Shown one piece after another: positions 1 through 8,638 of a stretch of 64,000 bases of DNA. The DNA is from G016756615 sp050958605 (GTDB lineage Bacteria; Pseudomonadota; Alphaproteobacteria; Rhizobiales; Rhizobiaceae), in the NCBI RefSeq assembly GCF_050958605.1, contig NZ_JBJHDO010000011.1, positions 1 to 64,000 of the forward strand, in the 5' to 3' direction. A program made the position numbers and the translations under genes. The first letter of the stretch is position 1. Every line of letters begins with the position of its first letter. The notes beneath the pieces are model-generated. The model was not told where the DNA came from. It did not search any database and saw nothing but the letters and a program-made list of their open reading frames with translations.

Positions 1-10
1 GAGAGCGCTG

Positions 11-122
11 CCGAGCGGGTATCGCCAGTCGCCAAGCATGGACGATTGGCGAAAGTGGAGATGCCAGCGGTCTTCGCCCCGCTTGCGGGGAGAAGTGGCC
101 GGCAGGCCGATGAGGGGCTTGC
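11..122 (-). repeat. Rhizobial intergenic palindromic repeat, copy 1
   Basis: This block contains the core CCCCGCTTGCGGGG with flanks GAAGTGGCCGGCAGGCC and GATGAGGGGCTTGC. Read on the minus strand it matches the block at 10145-10250 nearly end to end, including the outer part with GGCGACTGGCGA and CTTTCGCCAATCG. The organisation resembles the mosaic intergenic elements known from rhizobia (RIME-like). The family name is inferred; the repeat itself is seen directly. No gene is visible in 1-278. Confidence 0.7.
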
Positions 123-158
123 AAAATTATCAACCCTTACGATCCCCGGTATAATTCG

Positions 159-204
159 GGAGCGTCGGACCCGAAACGGGTCCCCCTTGCAGATCCGACG
201 CTCC
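159..204. terminator. Nested inverted repeat downstream of the binding-protein gene
   Basis: GGAGCGTCGGA (159-169) pairs perfectly with TCCGACGCTCC (194-204). A second hairpin, GGACCCG/CGGGTCC (167-173/177-183), is nested in an overlapping register, so two alternative folds exist. It lies about 75 bases past the stop of the leftward binding-protein gene. There is no clear T-run, so a terminator role is only inferred. Confidence 0.4.
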
Positions 205-278
205 GGAGGGCCCAAGCCCTGCCCTCCTCCCCTCTTGACGGTGCTGCGCCGACGGCATCGAGACGAAAATCCGCAGCG

Positions 279-1058
279 TCAGCTTCCATAGATATCGAAG
301 TCGAAATACTTCTTGGTGATCTCGTCATATGTGCCATTGGCGCGCAGCGCCTTGATCGCGGCGTTTATCTTCTCCTTGAGGGCTGTGTCCTCCTTGCGCA
401 GACCGACGCCGATGCCCGGCCCCATGACTTCCACATCCTCAGCCACGACACCTTTCAGGTCGCAGCATTGCTTGCCCTGGTCGGACTTCAGAAAGGCGTC
501 GAGCGCGATCGCGTCCGCCTGGACGGCATCGAGGCGGCCTGCGGCAAGATCCTGGTTGGCCTCGTCCTGGGTCTGATATTCCTTGATCTCGGCAGCATCC
601 TTGAAGTGCTTCTTGGCGTAGGCCGAATGGATGGTCGAAACCTGAACGCCGACCACCTTGTCCTTGAGGTCTTCTGGTGTCGCCCCGAACGTCATGTCCT
701 TGGGACCGATGATTGCAGCCGGCGTATTGTAGTACTTGTCGGAGAAGTCGATCGTCTTCTTGCGCTCCTCGGTGATCGACATGGAATTTATGATCACGTC
801 GATCTTCTTGGTGGTCAGAGCCGGGATGATGCCGTCCCAGGCCGTGAAGGTGAGAGTGCATTCGAGCTTTGCTTCGGCGCAGAGCGCGTTGATGAAGTCG
901 ATTTCCCAGCCGACCCAGTTGCCGGAGGCGTCCGGCGCTTCGAACGGGGGATAGGGCTCCGGCGCCATGCCGACCTTGATCGGCTCGGCGCTCGCCGACG
1001 CGGCGCCCGCCAGGGCGATGACGACCGCTGCGATTGAGGTCTTCACGATCTTTCTCAT
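279..1058 (-). CDS. Amino-acid ABC transporter substrate-binding protein (lysine/arginine/ornithine type)
   Basis: A 259-residue periplasmic binding protein of family 3 (HisJ/ArgT type). It begins with a signal peptide of about 24 residues ending AASASA. The mature part opens with the family pattern KVGMAPEPYPPF and has the typical D-x-I-x-N-x-M-S/T-x-E-R hinge segment (DVIINSMSITEERK). It would capture a cationic amino acid and hand it to a membrane permease. The start at 1058 was chosen over an ATG 18 bases upstream because GGGAG stands seven bases ahead of it. The ATPase gene ends 30 bases upstream, so the two are co-transcribed. No permease gene is in the window; it may lie beyond position 1. 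Basic amino-acid specificity is inferred from similarity and from the arginine enzymes next door. Confidence 0.85.
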   Translation of the reverse strand: MRKIVKTSIAAVVIALAGAASASAEPIKVGMAPEPYPPFEAPDASGNWVGWEIDFINALCAEAKLECTLTFTAWDGIIPALTTKKIDVIINSMSITEERKKTIDFSDKYYNTPAAIIGPKDMTFGATPEDLKDKVVGVQVSTIHSAYAKKHFKDAAEIKEYQTQDEANQDLAAGRLDAVQADAIALDAFLKSDQGKQCCDLKGVVAEDVEVMGPGIGVGLRKEDTALKEKINAAIKALRANGTYDEITKKYFDFDIYGS

Positions 1059-1088
1059 TGTTCTCTCCCCTTGCATAAGCCCGACCCG

Positions 1089-1901
1089 TCAGTTCACGTT
1101 GCGCAGGAACTGTTTGAGCCGTTCCGACTTCGGCGCGCCGAAGACCGTTTCCGGCGGCCCCTCCTCCTCGACCAGGCCGTTGTAGAGATAGACCACATGG
1201 GTCGCGACTTCGCGTGCGAACTTCATTTCGTGGGTGACGAGGATCATGGTGCGCCCTTCGATGGCCAGGTCGGCGATCACCTTCAGGACCTCGCCGACCA
1301 GCTCGGGGTCGAGCGCCGATGTCGGCTCGTCGAAAAGCATGACCCGCGGCTTGATGGCCAGCGCCCTTGCGATCGCGCCGCGCTGCTGCTGCCCGCCCGA
1401 GAGGAAGGCGGGATAGACGTCACGCTTTTCCGAAAGACCGACCCGTTCGAGCAGTCTTTCGGCTTCGGCGATCGCCTCGGCACGCGGCACCCCCAGCACA
1501 TGGACGGGCACCTCGACGACGTTTTCGATCAATGTCATGTGCGTCCAGAGATTGAAGCTCTGGAATACCATGCCGAGCCGCGAACGGATGCGCTCGATCT
1601 GCCGACGGTCGGCCGGCATGCTGTTGCCCTGGCTGTCGGCCTTCAGCCTGATCTCCTCGCCATTGACCCGGATGACACCGCTCGTCGGGTTCTCCAGGCA
1701 GTTGATGCAGCGCAACAGCGTGGACTTGCCCGAGCCCGAGCCGCCTATGATGGCTACGATGTCGCCGTCGCGTGCGAAAAGCGACACGCCTTTCAGCACG
1801 TGCAACTGACCGAACTTCTTATGGAGGTTCTCGATGTGGATCGCTTCGGCGGCGGCGCCCGACGCATCGCGCGTGGCTGGCAGGGCACCGGGAACCGTCA
1901 T
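1089..1901 (-). CDS. Amino-acid ABC transporter ATP-binding protein (HisP/OccP type)
   Basis: A 270-residue cytoplasmic ATPase subunit of a polar amino-acid importer. Walker A GGSGSGKS is at residues 53-60, the signature LSGGQQQR at 167-174 and Walker B VMLFDEP at about 187-193, followed by the H-loop THEM. The stretch with KADSQGN and ADRRQ between Walker A and the Q-loop is typical of HisP/OccP ATPases for basic amino acids and opines. The start at 1901 is preferred because homologues begin near here; the open frame continues upstream without family similarity. The start overlaps by four bases (ATGA) the stop of a tiny open frame at 1898-1969. It is transcribed with the binding-protein gene downstream. 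Confidence 0.88.
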   Translation of the reverse strand: MTVPGALPATRDASGAAAEAIHIENLHKKFGQLHVLKGVSLFARDGDIVAIIGGSGSGKSTLLRCINCLENPTSGVIRVNGEEIRLKADSQGNSMPADRRQIERIRSRLGMVFQSFNLWTHMTLIENVVEVPVHVLGVPRAEAIAEAERLLERVGLSEKRDVYPAFLSGGQQQRGAIARALAIKPRVMLFDEPTSALDPELVGEVLKVIADLAIEGRTMILVTHEMKFAREVATHVVYLYNGLVEEEGPPETVFGAPKSERLKQFLRNVN

Positions 1902-1969
1902 GCAGGGCCCGCCTGTCGAAGCCCGCGTTTGGCCATGATGGCCAGCGATTCGTGGAATTCTTTGCTCAT
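1898..1969 (-). CDS. Possible 23-codon leader ORF coupled to the ATPase gene
   Basis: ATG at 1969 opens a 23-codon frame (begins MSKEFHESLA) whose TGA overlaps the ATG of the ABC ATPase in an ATGA arrangement. The ATPase start lacks a strong Shine-Dalgarno of its own, so translational coupling is possible. The protein has no recognisable function. It contains three arginine or lysine residues in a row of eight, which would fit a leader peptide, but this is speculation. It could equally be chance. Confidence 0.25.
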   Translation of the reverse strand: MSKEFHESLAIMAKRGLRQAGPA

Positions 1970-2075
1970 GAACCTGCCATGCCTTGGAAATCCATTCGGC
2001 AGAATGAACCGCCGGATCGGCGGCCGTCAACCCTCGGTTCCGCCACTTGCGGCTGTTTCGCCGAAATGTTTAGAG

Positions 2076-2987
2076 ATGTCAGACCATGAACGACGGGAGG
2101 TGTGCGTGGAGCCTGGCCGGACATTCGGTTCTCAATCCATGGCGGCGGCGCTGCGGCGCGTCTTCATGCGCTCGCCCAAAGGCGCCATGCTCGGCGCCGA
2201 TCCCGAGAAATGGCACTACGGCGAGGGGTTCGACCCCGAACGCGCGACGCGCCAGCACGAGGCGCTGGCCGACCTCGTCCAAGCTTCCGGCGCCGAAATC
2301 GCGTGGCTTCCCGACGAAGAGGACGGGCTGTCGGATTCGGTCTTCACCCATGACCCCTCGATCGTAAGCGACCGCGGCGCCATCATCCTTTCGATGGGCA
2401 AGGCGCTGCGGCGCGAGGAACCCGCGTTGCACGAAGCCGCCTATCGGCGGCTCGGCGTTCCAATCGTCGGCCGTATCCAGCCGCCCGGCATGGTCGAAGG
2501 CGGCGACTGCGTCTGGATCGACAGCACGACGCTTGCAGTGGGGCGCGGCGTGCGCACCAACCAGGCCGGCATCCAGCAGCTCGCCAACATCTTGGGTCCC
2601 GATGGCATCGCCGTCTACGGCTTCGACCTGCCGCTCTGGCATGGCGAGGAGGCCTGCCTGCATCTCATGTCGGTGATCAGCCCGCTCGCCGAGGATCTGG
2701 CGCTGGTCCACATGCCGCTGCTGCCGACCGCCTTTTACCAGATGCTGAAATCGCGAGGCACCACACTGGTCGTCGGCGACACAGACGAGTTCCATTGGTC
2801 CAACGGCCTCAGCCTCAATGTGCTGCCGACTGCCCCGCGCCAGGTGATCGCCGTGGCCGGCTTCCCGAAGACCAAGGCCGCCATGGAAGCGGCCGGCTGT
2901 ACGGTCAGGACCTTCGAGGCCGACGCGCTTTGCATCGCCTGCGAAGGCGGGCCGACATGCCTGACGCGTCCCATTCTGAGGCGCTGA
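2076..2987 (+). CDS. Dimethylarginine dimethylaminohydrolase / arginine-deiminase-like hydrolase
   Basis: A 303-residue member of the guanidino-group modifying superfamily (DDAH and arginine deiminase). The fold's landmarks are visible: the VFTHDP segment at residues 89-94, EGGD at 141-144, a catalytic-type His at 196 (CLHLMS) and the nucleophile Cys at 295 in GGPTCLT. These enzymes attack the guanidino carbon of arginine or methylated arginines through a covalent Cys intermediate, giving citrulline plus an amine or ammonia. The start at 2076 gives the usual length and the N-terminal SQSMAAALRRV pattern. The gene is divergent from the arginine-type ABC genes and runs directly into the AruI-like gene. 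Whether the substrate is arginine, dimethylarginine or another guanidino compound cannot be decided from sequence. Confidence 0.82.
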   Translation: MSDHERREVCVEPGRTFGSQSMAAALRRVFMRSPKGAMLGADPEKWHYGEGFDPERATRQHEALADLVQASGAEIAWLPDEEDGLSDSVFTHDPSIVSDRGAIILSMGKALRREEPALHEAAYRRLGVPIVGRIQPPGMVEGGDCVWIDSTTLAVGRGVRTNQAGIQQLANILGPDGIAVYGFDLPLWHGEEACLHLMSVISPLAEDLALVHMPLLPTAFYQMLKSRGTTLVVGDTDEFHWSNGLSLNVLPTAPRQVIAVAGFPKTKAAMEAAGCTVRTFEADALCIACEGGPTCLTRPILRR

Positions 2988-4567
2988 CGGACATGGCGAC
3001 AGTCGGGGAAACGCTCATCTCCCTGCTCGAGGCCCATGGCGTCGATGTCGTCTTCGGCATTCCCGGCGTTCATACGGTCGAGCTCTATCGCGGGCTGGCG
3101 CGATCGCGCATTCGCCATGTGACGCCACGCCACGAGCAGGGCGCGGGCTTCATGGCCGACGGTTATGCTCGCGCGTCGGGAAAGCCCGGCGTTGCCTTCG
3201 TCATCACCGGCCCTGGTCTTACCAACGCCATCACGGCAATGGCCCAGGCCCGCGCCGACTCTGTCCCGATGCTGGTGATCTCGGGCGTCAATGCCTTGCC
3301 GACCCTCGGCAAGGGGCTCGGCTTCCTGCATGAGCTGCCCGACCAGCGCGGCATGATGGAGAAGGTGGCGCTCTTCTCGCATCGCATGGAAGATCCGGCC
3401 GAGCTGCCGGAAGTCCTCCACCGAGCCTTCACGATCTTCGCGGCGGAGCGTCCTGGCCCGATCCATATCGAGATCCCGCTCGACATGATGGGCAGGCATT
3501 GTCCTCCGCTCGCGGCGCGTCCCGTCGAGGAGATGCCTCCCTCCCCTGACGAGGCGCAGCTTTCCGAGATCGCGGCGCGAGCCGGAGAGGCCAGCCGCCC
3601 GCTGATCCTGGCGGGCGGCGGAGCGCGGCGCGCCGGTGCACAGCTCCTGCGCGTCACCGAGAAGCTGGATGCCCCCGTGGTGACCACGGCCAATGCGCGC
3701 GGCCTTCTCCACGACCATCCGCTCGGCGTCCATGCCAGCCCAAGCCTCTTCGCCGTTCGCGAATTGATGGCCGGTTCCGACTTCGTGCTCGCCGCCGGAA
3801 CGGAGTTCGGCCCGACCGACTACGATATGTACGCCAATGGCGGCTTCGTCCTGCCCGCGAATCTCGCGCGCATCGACATCGACCAGGCACAGCTCGATCG
3901 CCGGCCGGCAGCGCTTTCGATCCGAGCCGACTGCGCGGCCGCTCTCGACCTGCTGGCGGAGAAGCTGCCCGCCAGCAATCATCGCGACGGGGCGGCGCGC
4001 GCGGCCGCCGCCCGCGCCGCTGCTTTCGCCGAGATCGGCGAGGAGATGCGGGGCCAGCTCGCAGCCGTGGAGATGATTCGCGACACCTTGCCCGGCGCGT
4101 TGATCGTCGGCGATTCCACCCAGCCGATCTACGCGGCCAACCTTTACTACGACCACGACCGCCCCGGCGGATGGTTCAACGCCGCCACGGGCTTCGGCGC
4201 GCTGGGCTTCGGACCGCCCGCGGCCATCGGGGCGGCCATTGCCGAGCCGGAAGCCACGGTCGTCTGCCTGTCCGGCGACGGCGGTTTCCAGTTCACCCTG
4301 ACAGAGCTCGGCGCGGCGCTCGACGCCGGCGCCAGGGTGATCTTCGTCGTCTGGAACAATCACGGTTATCGCGAGATCGAGACCTCGATGCGCGAGGCCG
4401 GCGTGGAGCCTGTCGGCGTCTCCCCGGCGCCTCCGGATTTCATCGGTATCGCCGCTGCCTATCGCATGCCTGCCGAGCGGCTGACGAGGATCGATGGCCT
4501 GCCGGCGGCGTTGCGTCATGCCCACTCTACCGGCAGAGCCGCATTGATCGAGATCCTGGTTTCCTGA
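2957..4567 (+). CDS. aruI: Thiamine-diphosphate decarboxylase, AruI-like (5-guanidino-2-oxopentanoate decarboxylase)
   Basis: A 536-residue ThDP enzyme of the acetolactate-synthase superfamily. The N-terminal Pyr domain has GIPGVHT and the cofactor-activating Glu in RHEQGAGFMADGYAR. The C-terminal PP domain has the ThDP motif GDGGFQF followed about 27 residues on by NN. The HTVELYRGL pattern is typical of AruI, which decarboxylates 2-ketoarginine to 4-guanidinobutyraldehyde in the arginine transaminase pathway. The start at 2957 overlaps the preceding gene by 31 bases and has AAGG nine bases ahead; ATG 2993, five bases after the previous stop, is an equally reasonable start. No arginine:pyruvate transaminase (AruH) is seen nearby, so the pathway assignment rests on the family and the neighbours. 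Confidence 0.78.
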   Translation: MPDASHSEALTDMATVGETLISLLEAHGVDVVFGIPGVHTVELYRGLARSRIRHVTPRHEQGAGFMADGYARASGKPGVAFVITGPGLTNAITAMAQARADSVPMLVISGVNALPTLGKGLGFLHELPDQRGMMEKVALFSHRMEDPAELPEVLHRAFTIFAAERPGPIHIEIPLDMMGRHCPPLAARPVEEMPPSPDEAQLSEIAARAGEASRPLILAGGGARRAGAQLLRVTEKLDAPVVTTANARGLLHDHPLGVHASPSLFAVRELMAGSDFVLAAGTEFGPTDYDMYANGGFVLPANLARIDIDQAQLDRRPAALSIRADCAAALDLLAEKLPASNHRDGAARAAAARAAAFAEIGEEMRGQLAAVEMIRDTLPGALIVGDSTQPIYAANLYYDHDRPGGWFNAATGFGALGFGPPAAIGAAIAEPEATVVCLSGDGGFQFTLTELGAALDAGARVIFVVWNNHGYREIETSMREAGVEPVGVSPAPPDFIGIAAAYRMPAERLTRIDGLPAALRHAHSTGRAALIEILVS

Positions 4568-4742
4568 AAACTGCCCCGCCAGCCGCCCATATCGATCATC
4601 TTCATGTTCATCGCTGCATGAGCCGACACATCCGAGTCGGGAAACTTCAGGGAGGCAGACCCGGCCAGGGAAAGACCCGCAAACTGGACACATCTGCGCA
4701 GATTTCCTAGTTTCCGCGTTTTGCCGAAAATGGGAAAACGGT

Positions 4743-6029
4743 TTGTCGGAATTCTTCATCACATATCCATGGGCGGAAACATTGGTGGCCCTTGGCGGGC
4801 TTTGCCTCTCCGCCTTCGTCGCGAACTTCGTCGTCAAAGCCATTCTTCTCAGGGTTCTGGACAGGATTGTCGAGAAGACTGCGTTCGGACGGGATGAGGA
4901 ACTGAAGCGTCATGGCGTGGTCGCGCGTCTGGCCAACATCGTGCCTGCGCTGGTCATCTCGTCCGGCATACTCGCCGTTCCCGGGCTTCCCGAAAGCGCT
5001 ATCACCATAGTCAGAAACGTCGCCATCGCCTTCATCATCCTGACTCTGGCGCTGGCCGCCAATGCAGCCCTGAGCGTTGTCGATACGCTTTATCATCGAC
5101 GCGCCGAAGCGCGTATCCGCCCCATAAAGGGTTATATTCAGGTCTCGAAGCTGGCGATCTATATCCTTGCCGCGGTTCTCATCATCGCCACGCTGCTCGA
5201 CCGCTCCCCGCTCATTCTGCTGTCCGGTGTGGGCGCGATGGCCGCAGTCCTCATCCTGGTGTTTCAGGACACGTTGCTCTCCCTAGTCGCCAGCATGCAG
5301 ATCGCCTCGTCCAACATGGTGCGCGTCGGCGACTGGATCGAAATGCCCAATCTCGACGCGAATGGAGATGTGGTCGAAATCGCACTCTACACCGTCAAGG
5401 TGCGGAATTTCGATAAGACCATTACGACCGTGCCGATCCGCAAGCTGATTTCGGAGCCGATGAAGAATTATCGCGGCATGCAGGAATCCGGCGGCAGGCG
5501 CATCAAGCGCGCACTCTTCATCGATCAAAATACCATCCATTTCGTGACGGCCGAAGAACACCGCCGCCTCTCCTCCATCGGCTTGCTGGCCGACTATCTC
5601 CCCAAAAAGGAAAAGGAAATCGCGGAATGGAACTCACGGCTGGGGGAGAGGGCCAACTATCCCGCCAATACCCGCCGCGTTACGAATATCGGCACGTTCA
5701 GGGCCTATGTGGAAACCTATCTGCGACAACATCCGGGCGTCCATCCCGGCATGACGCTCCTGGTGCGCCAGATGGACCCGACACCCAACGGATTGCCGCT
5801 TGAAATATATTGTTTCGCCAACACGACCGTCTGGGCGGCATACGAACAAATCCAGTCGGATATATTCGACCACCTTTACGCGATCCTGCCAGAGTTTGGC
5901 CTCCAGACTTTCCAGAATCCAAGCGGCAACGATTTCGGCAAGCTTACCGATATCGCAGCGGCGAAACTTGCATTGCGAGAACTTCGATCGCCGGAACAAA
6001 CTCCTGCTCTGAAATCTCTGGCAACGTAA
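4743..6029 (+). CDS. Mechanosensitive ion channel, MscS family, YbdG/MscM-like
   Basis: A 428-residue inner-membrane protein. The first ~180 residues hold about five hydrophobic segments. The pore-lining region includes SGVGAMAAVLILVFQDTL, and the MscS beta domain follows (VRVGDWIEMP...DGDVVEIALYTVKVRNFD). The long C-terminal tail and the KTITTVPIRKL signature match YbdG, the miniconductance channel that opens on osmotic downshock. The start is TTG: no in-frame ATG gives the conserved N terminus, and the nearby ATG at 4730 is out of frame. The gene stands alone, 175 bases after aruI. Confidence 0.87.
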   Translation: MSEFFITYPWAETLVALGGLCLSAFVANFVVKAILLRVLDRIVEKTAFGRDEELKRHGVVARLANIVPALVISSGILAVPGLPESAITIVRNVAIAFIILTLALAANAALSVVDTLYHRRAEARIRPIKGYIQVSKLAIYILAAVLIIATLLDRSPLILLSGVGAMAAVLILVFQDTLLSLVASMQIASSNMVRVGDWIEMPNLDANGDVVEIALYTVKVRNFDKTITTVPIRKLISEPMKNYRGMQESGGRRIKRALFIDQNTIHFVTAEEHRRLSSIGLLADYLPKKEKEIAEWNSRLGERANYPANTRRVTNIGTFRAYVETYLRQHPGVHPGMTLLVRQMDPTPNGLPLEIYCFANTTVWAAYEQIQSDIFDHLYAILPEFGLQTFQNPSGNDFGKLTDIAAAKLALRELRSPEQTPALKSLAT

Positions 6030-6221
6030 TCGGACTCGGCTTGGATTGCTCGGTTCGGTCGGCCGGTGTCCGCGACCTGCCTTCACCACGTCGCACATGC
6101 GCTTCAGAAGGTGGATACGGCCGGTTCAGCCGCAAATACCGGGCGGGCTGGGGGCAGAAGCATTTGCCTTCCCCGCAAAACCGACTATGAAGCGGGCGAC
6201 CAGCCCATTTCGGAGCCAGCC

Positions 6222-7199
6222 ATGACAGAAATCCTCGAAACCCCGAAGCTCATCACGGTTTTCGGCGGCTCGGGTTTTGTCGGACGCCATGTCGTGCGCG
6301 CGCTTGCCAAGCGCGGCTACCGCATCCGCGTCGCCTGCCGCAGGCCCGATCTCGCCGGTCATGTCCAGCCGCTCGGCAATGTCGGCCAGATCCAGCCGGT
6401 CCAAGCCAATGTGCGGGTGCGCTGGTCGGTCGACCGGGCGGTCGAGGGCGCTAGTCATGTCGTCAATCTGGTCGCGATCCTGCATGAGGGGGGACGCCAG
6501 CGTTTCCCGACCGTTCACGAATTCGGTGCGCGCGCCGTCGCCGAGGCTGCTCGCGCGCAGGGTGCCGGCCTGACGCATGTTTCGGCGCTGGGCGCTTCGG
6601 CTAGTTCGTCCTCGCTTTATGCCCGCACCAAGGCAGCCGGCGAGAGAGCCGTGCTCGACACGGTTCCGGAAGCCGTCGTCTACCGTCCCTCGATCATCTT
6701 CGGCCCGGAGGACGCCTTCTACAATCGTTTCGCCAACATGGCCCGCTTCTCGCCCTTCCTTCCCCTGATCGGCGGCGGCACGACACGGTTCCAACCGGTC
6801 TATGTCGGAGACGTGGCCGAGGCGATCGCCCGGTCCGTTGACGGCGCCGTCAAGGGCGGCTCGATCTACGAGCTCGGCGGGCCGCAGGTGAAGACGTTCC
6901 GTGAATGCATGGAAGAAATGCTGGAGGTCATCGATCGCCGCCGCCTGCTCGTGTCGCTCCCGTGGTGGGCCGCCGAGCTGCAGGCATCGCTGCTGGGCAT
7001 GCTGCCCAACCCGCCGCTCACGCGCGACCAGGTGGAGTTGCTAAAGGGTGACAACGTGGTTTCGCAGGAAGCGCAATCGGACGGTCGCACCTTCTCCGCG
7101 CTCGGCATCCAGCCGGAATCGACGGCTGCGATCCTGCCGACCTATCTGTGGGGCTATCGCCCGGCCGGCCAGTTCACGCGCATGGACAGCGCCGCCTGA
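6222..7199 (+). CDS. Complex I NDUFA9-subunit-family NAD(P)-binding protein
   Basis: A 325-residue atypical short-chain dehydrogenase/epimerase. The Rossmann motif GGSGFVG is at residues 15-21, and the active-site-like Y of SSLYARTKAAGE is present. A C-terminal segment with PLTRDQVELLKGDNVVS is typical of the bacterial NDUFA9/39-kDa-like family. In mitochondria the homologue is an accessory subunit of NADH:ubiquinone oxidoreductase; the bacterial version is usually annotated by similarity and its role is not settled. ATG 6222 was chosen over an upstream in-frame start at 6066 because homologues begin at this point. In rhizobia this gene usually neighbours uppP; here metNIQ lies between them. 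Confidence 0.85.
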   Translation: MTEILETPKLITVFGGSGFVGRHVVRALAKRGYRIRVACRRPDLAGHVQPLGNVGQIQPVQANVRVRWSVDRAVEGASHVVNLVAILHEGGRQRFPTVHEFGARAVAEAARAQGAGLTHVSALGASASSSSLYARTKAAGERAVLDTVPEAVVYRPSIIFGPEDAFYNRFANMARFSPFLPLIGGGTTRFQPVYVGDVAEAIARSVDGAVKGGSIYELGGPQVKTFRECMEEMLEVIDRRRLLVSLPWWAAELQASLLGMLPNPPLTRDQVELLKGDNVVSQEAQSDGRTFSALGIQPESTAAILPTYLWGYRPAGQFTRMDSAA

Positions 7200-7558
7200 T
7201 CTCTGCTGTCAATCGGGCGGCATCGGCAAGTCGCGGCTCCGGCCGTGATCCGAGGAGACGATTTCCGATAAGAAGAGTAGAGTTTTACGCCGAAGCGCGC
7301 CGCTCGGAAAAAACATACCTGTGAAACCGGTAATCGACCCGCCATAAGAAGCGCGGATTGCGCGACATGGCGGAAATGGCGTCGAACCCGACCGGTTACC
7401 AGATGATAGAGAGCTGCTCCCTGTTCCGAGTGCGTTGTCGAATGTAGGTCCGACCAGACGCATGCCGTTCCCTCCATGATCGGGAACAGATTTCGAACAG
7501 CCGAGAGCACCATGTACCCATATACCGTCGTAACTCCTGGTCCAGGGGCGATCGCGCA
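7200..7558. other. Intergenic region upstream of metNIQ
   Basis: 359 bases without a convincing gene. The open frames on the minus strand overlap metN and have no recognisable content. Two ACCGGT-centred segments (around 7325-7345 and 7385-7400) can pair imperfectly. I do not recognise a SAM-II-type riboswitch consensus here. It probably holds the metN promoter. Confidence 0.4.
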
Positions 7559-8638
7559 ATGACCGTCCCTCGTTCAGCATCTGCGAAAAATGATGCGTCC
7601 GTTGCCTTCGAAGGGGTTTCCAAGCATTTTGCCGCATCTGGCGAGAGCGCGACCTTCACCGCCCTGAACAATGTCAGCCTGACGGTCAGCCGTGGCTCGA
7701 TCACCGGCATCATCGGGCGCTCCGGCGCCGGCAAGTCCACGCTGATCAGGCTGGTGAACGGCCTGGAAAAACCCTCGAGCGGCAAAGTGCTGGTCGACGG
7801 CATCGATGTCGGCTCGCTTGACGAGGCCGGGTTGCGGAGCCTCCGGCGCTCGGTCGGCATGATCTTTCAGCATTTCAATCTCCTTTCGTCGCGCACCGTC
7901 TTCGACAATGTGGCGCTGCCCCTCGAAATCGCCGGCATGGATCGCCACGCGATCGAAGCGCGCGTGCGGCCGCTCCTCGATCTCGTCGGTCTGAGCGAAA
8001 AGCGGGACCGCTATCCGGCGGAGCTGTCCGGCGGACAGAAACAACGCATCGGCATTGCCCGGGCACTCGCGACGGAACCGAAGCTGCTGCTTTCGGACGA
8101 GGCGACGTCGGCACTCGACCCTGAAACGACGCAGTCGATTCTCGAACTGCTGAAGCGGATCAACGCCGAATTGGGACTGACGGTCCTGCTCATCACCCAT
8201 GAGATGGAAGTGGTGAAAGCCGTCACGACGGATGTCGCCGTGATCGACCGAGGCGAGATCGTCGAGCGTGGCCACACCTTCGACGTCTTTACCCATCCGC
8301 GCCACGAAACGACGCGGGCGCTCCTGTCCGGCCTGCCGGGTTCAAGGCTGCCCGATGCGGTGGCGAGGGCTCTGAAGCCCGGACCCGTCGCCGGTGGCCG
8401 CGCGGTCGTGCGGCTCACCTTTGTCGGCCCGACGGCGGAACGACCGCTGGTTTCCCAGCTCATCAAGTCGCTCGGCGCGGACGTCAACATCATTGCCGGT
8501 ACGATCGACGAGATCGCCGGCAGGCCCTATGGCTCGCTCGTCGTCGCCTATGGCGCCGATGCCGAAACACTCGGGAAGGCCGAGCGCTTTTTCCGGGAAA
8601 ACGGGCTGGTCACGGAGGTGCTCGGCTATGTCGCCTGA
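7559..8638 (+). CDS. metN: Methionine ABC transporter ATP-binding protein MetN
   Basis: A 359-residue ATPase. Walker A GRSGAGKS is at residues 53-60, followed by a Q-loop in MIFQHFNLL, the signature LSGGQKQRIGIARAL, Walker B LLLSDEATSALDP and the H-loop THEM. Beyond residue ~270 lies the NIL domain, which binds methionine and inhibits transport when the internal pool is high. The domain begins at about AVVRLTFVGP and contains INIIAG-like and YGSLVV segments. With MetI and MetQ it forms the high-affinity D/L-methionine importer. The stop overlaps the metI start by 11 bases. Confidence 0.93.
   Translation: MTVPRSASAKNDASVAFEGVSKHFAASGESATFTALNNVSLTVSRGSITGIIGRSGAGKSTLIRLVNGLEKPSSGKVLVDGIDVGSLDEAGLRSLRRSVGMIFQHFNLLSSRTVFDNVALPLEIAGMDRHAIEARVRPLLDLVGLSEKRDRYPAELSGGQKQRIGIARALATEPKLLLSDEATSALDPETTQSILELLKRINAELGLTVLLITHEMEVVKAVTTDVAVIDRGEIVERGHTFDVFTHPRHETTRALLSGLPGSRLPDAVARALKPGPVAGGRAVVRLTFVGPTAERPLVSQLIKSLGADVNIIAGTIDEIAGRPYGSLVVAYGADAETLGKAERFFRENGLVTEVLGYVA

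Noticed and set aside
1071..2075. Long rightward open frame ahead of the guanidino hydrolase
   Set aside because: It is the antisense shadow of the ABC ATPase gene; family similarity and length place the real start at 2076.
7200..7558. SAM riboswitch ahead of metNIQ
   Set aside because: The conserved SAM-II-type sequence and pseudoknot were not found by eye; only weak ACCGGT-centred pairing is present.
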